A stretch of DNA of 64,000 bases from contig NZ_CP142675.1 in assembly GCF_036365825.1 (NCBI RefSeq), forward strand, positions 124,001-188,000, in the 5' to 3' direction. The stretch comes from Qipengyuania sp. HL-TH1. Its GTDB lineage: Bacteria > Pseudomonadota > Alphaproteobacteria > Sphingomonadales > Sphingomonadaceae. Positions 63,586-64,000 of the stretch are shown here, piece by piece; the stretch's first letter is position 1; the number at the start of each line of letters is the position of its first letter. A program made the translations under genes and the position numbers. The notes under the pieces were generated by a model that saw only the letters and a program-made list of their open reading frames with translations, was not told the origin of the DNA and did no database searches.

Positions 63586-64000
63586 ATGGAGCGGCCCTTG
63601 CCAAGGATACGGACCAATCCCCTGCTGACTGCGGTCGCACTGGCGCATGCCGGCGGCGTAGTGGCCTATATGCCGCTGGTGACGCTGCTGCTTCCGCTCC
63701 AGGTCGAGGCGCTGGGCAAATCGGCGAAGATCGACCTGCTCACCGCTGCGGTACTGATCGGCGGCGTCGCTGCGAGCGTGGCCAATATCCTCTTCGGCTG
63801 GCTGAGCGATCGATCGGTCGAGGCGGGCGGCGGGCGGCGGCGGTGGGTCGTGATCGGCCTGTGCGCGCTGGCGCTTTCCTATCCGGCGCTGGCGCTGGCG
63901 CTAACACCGGCGCAATTGCTGATCGCCGTGGCGTTGGCACAGGCGGCAATCAATGCCGTGCTCGCCCCGCTGTTCGCGATCATCGCGGAGGAAGTTCCGA
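63586..64000 (+). CDS. MFS transporter, N-terminal part (3' end outside window)
   Basis: Frame open from the ATG at 63586 to the window end (138 codons). It reads MERPLPRIRTNPLLTAVALA, then hydrophobic helices with LLTAAVLIGGVAASVANILF and the loop GWLSDRSVEAGGGRRRWVV, the conserved MFS motif between helices 2 and 3. It may be a sugar efflux or set-type transporter, but the fragment is too short to say. 57 bp after the FucP-type gene, so probably the same transcript. Confidence 0.8.
   Translation, partial: MERPLPRIRTNPLLTAVALAHAGGVVAYMPLVTLLLPLQVEALGKSAKIDLLTAAVLIGGVAASVANILFGWLSDRSVEAGGGRRRWVVIGLCALALSYPALALALTPAQLLIAVALAQAAINAVLAPLFAIIAEEVP

Overview
The window is a high-GC alphaproteobacterial chromosome segment. 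The gene content and order point to Sphingomonadales, most likely an Erythrobacter-type bacterium: a complete tol-pal operon, a UPF0262 gene, hfa holdfast genes, LacI-type operators by sugar genes, and the DUF294/DUF4212/acetate block. This assignment is inference; there is no 16S in the window. I see no rRNA, CRISPR, insertion sequence or prophage, and one tRNA (Ser-GGA).

Layout. 1-5.3 kb: end of a phospholipase D-like gene, dnaB, then a tight operon UPF0262-GH25-cdd-LD-carboxypeptidase. 5.3-8.3 kb: M14 carboxypeptidase, a lipoprotein and galE. 8.3-12.8 kb: ybgC-tolQ-tolR-tolA-tolB-pal closed by a strong terminator. 13-19 kb: J-domain protein; a minus-strand operon of a cystathionine gamma-synthase-family enzyme, an ATP-grasp ligase and a catalytically degenerate SDR behind a structured leader; a DASS transporter; infC with an ATA start. 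19-29 kb: pdeM, hemF, GH16 glucanase, M1 peptidase, fumC, rsh, VOC protein, DUF1905 protein, cyclophilin. 29.4-42 kb: tRNA-Ser, then the acetate block (DUF294 protein, exonuclease, DUF4212, SLC5 symporter, CrbS-like kinase, CrbR-like regulator, acs, DcaP-like porin). 42-49.7 kb: GAF-LytTR regulator, a frameshifted YadA-type adhesin, a PhoX-like protein, an ABC-F ATPase and a small hypothetical.

The most interesting region is 49.7-61.9 kb, all on the minus strand. In transcription order it reads: membrane sensor kinase; a second 'kinase' with DHp, receiver and Hpt domains but no ATPase domain; a GT2-GT4 glycosyltransferase pair; hfaA-hfaB-hfaD (holdfast anchor, CsgG-type pore, five-repeat adhesin); and an H-NOX heme sensor next to a LuxO/NtrC-like sigma-54 activator. 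In front of each of the last three units I find a sigma-54-like -24/-12 promoter. About 75-130 bp further upstream of each lie two or three 13-bp palindromic boxes of the type TTGCA-N3-TGCAA, seven in all. The simplest reading is one self-contained regulon in which an NO/envelope-sensing phosphorelay drives a sigma-54 activator that controls surface attachment and its own operon.

62-64 kb: a perfect LacI-type operator precedes a FucP-type sugar transporter gene, followed by the start of a second MFS gene cut by the window end.
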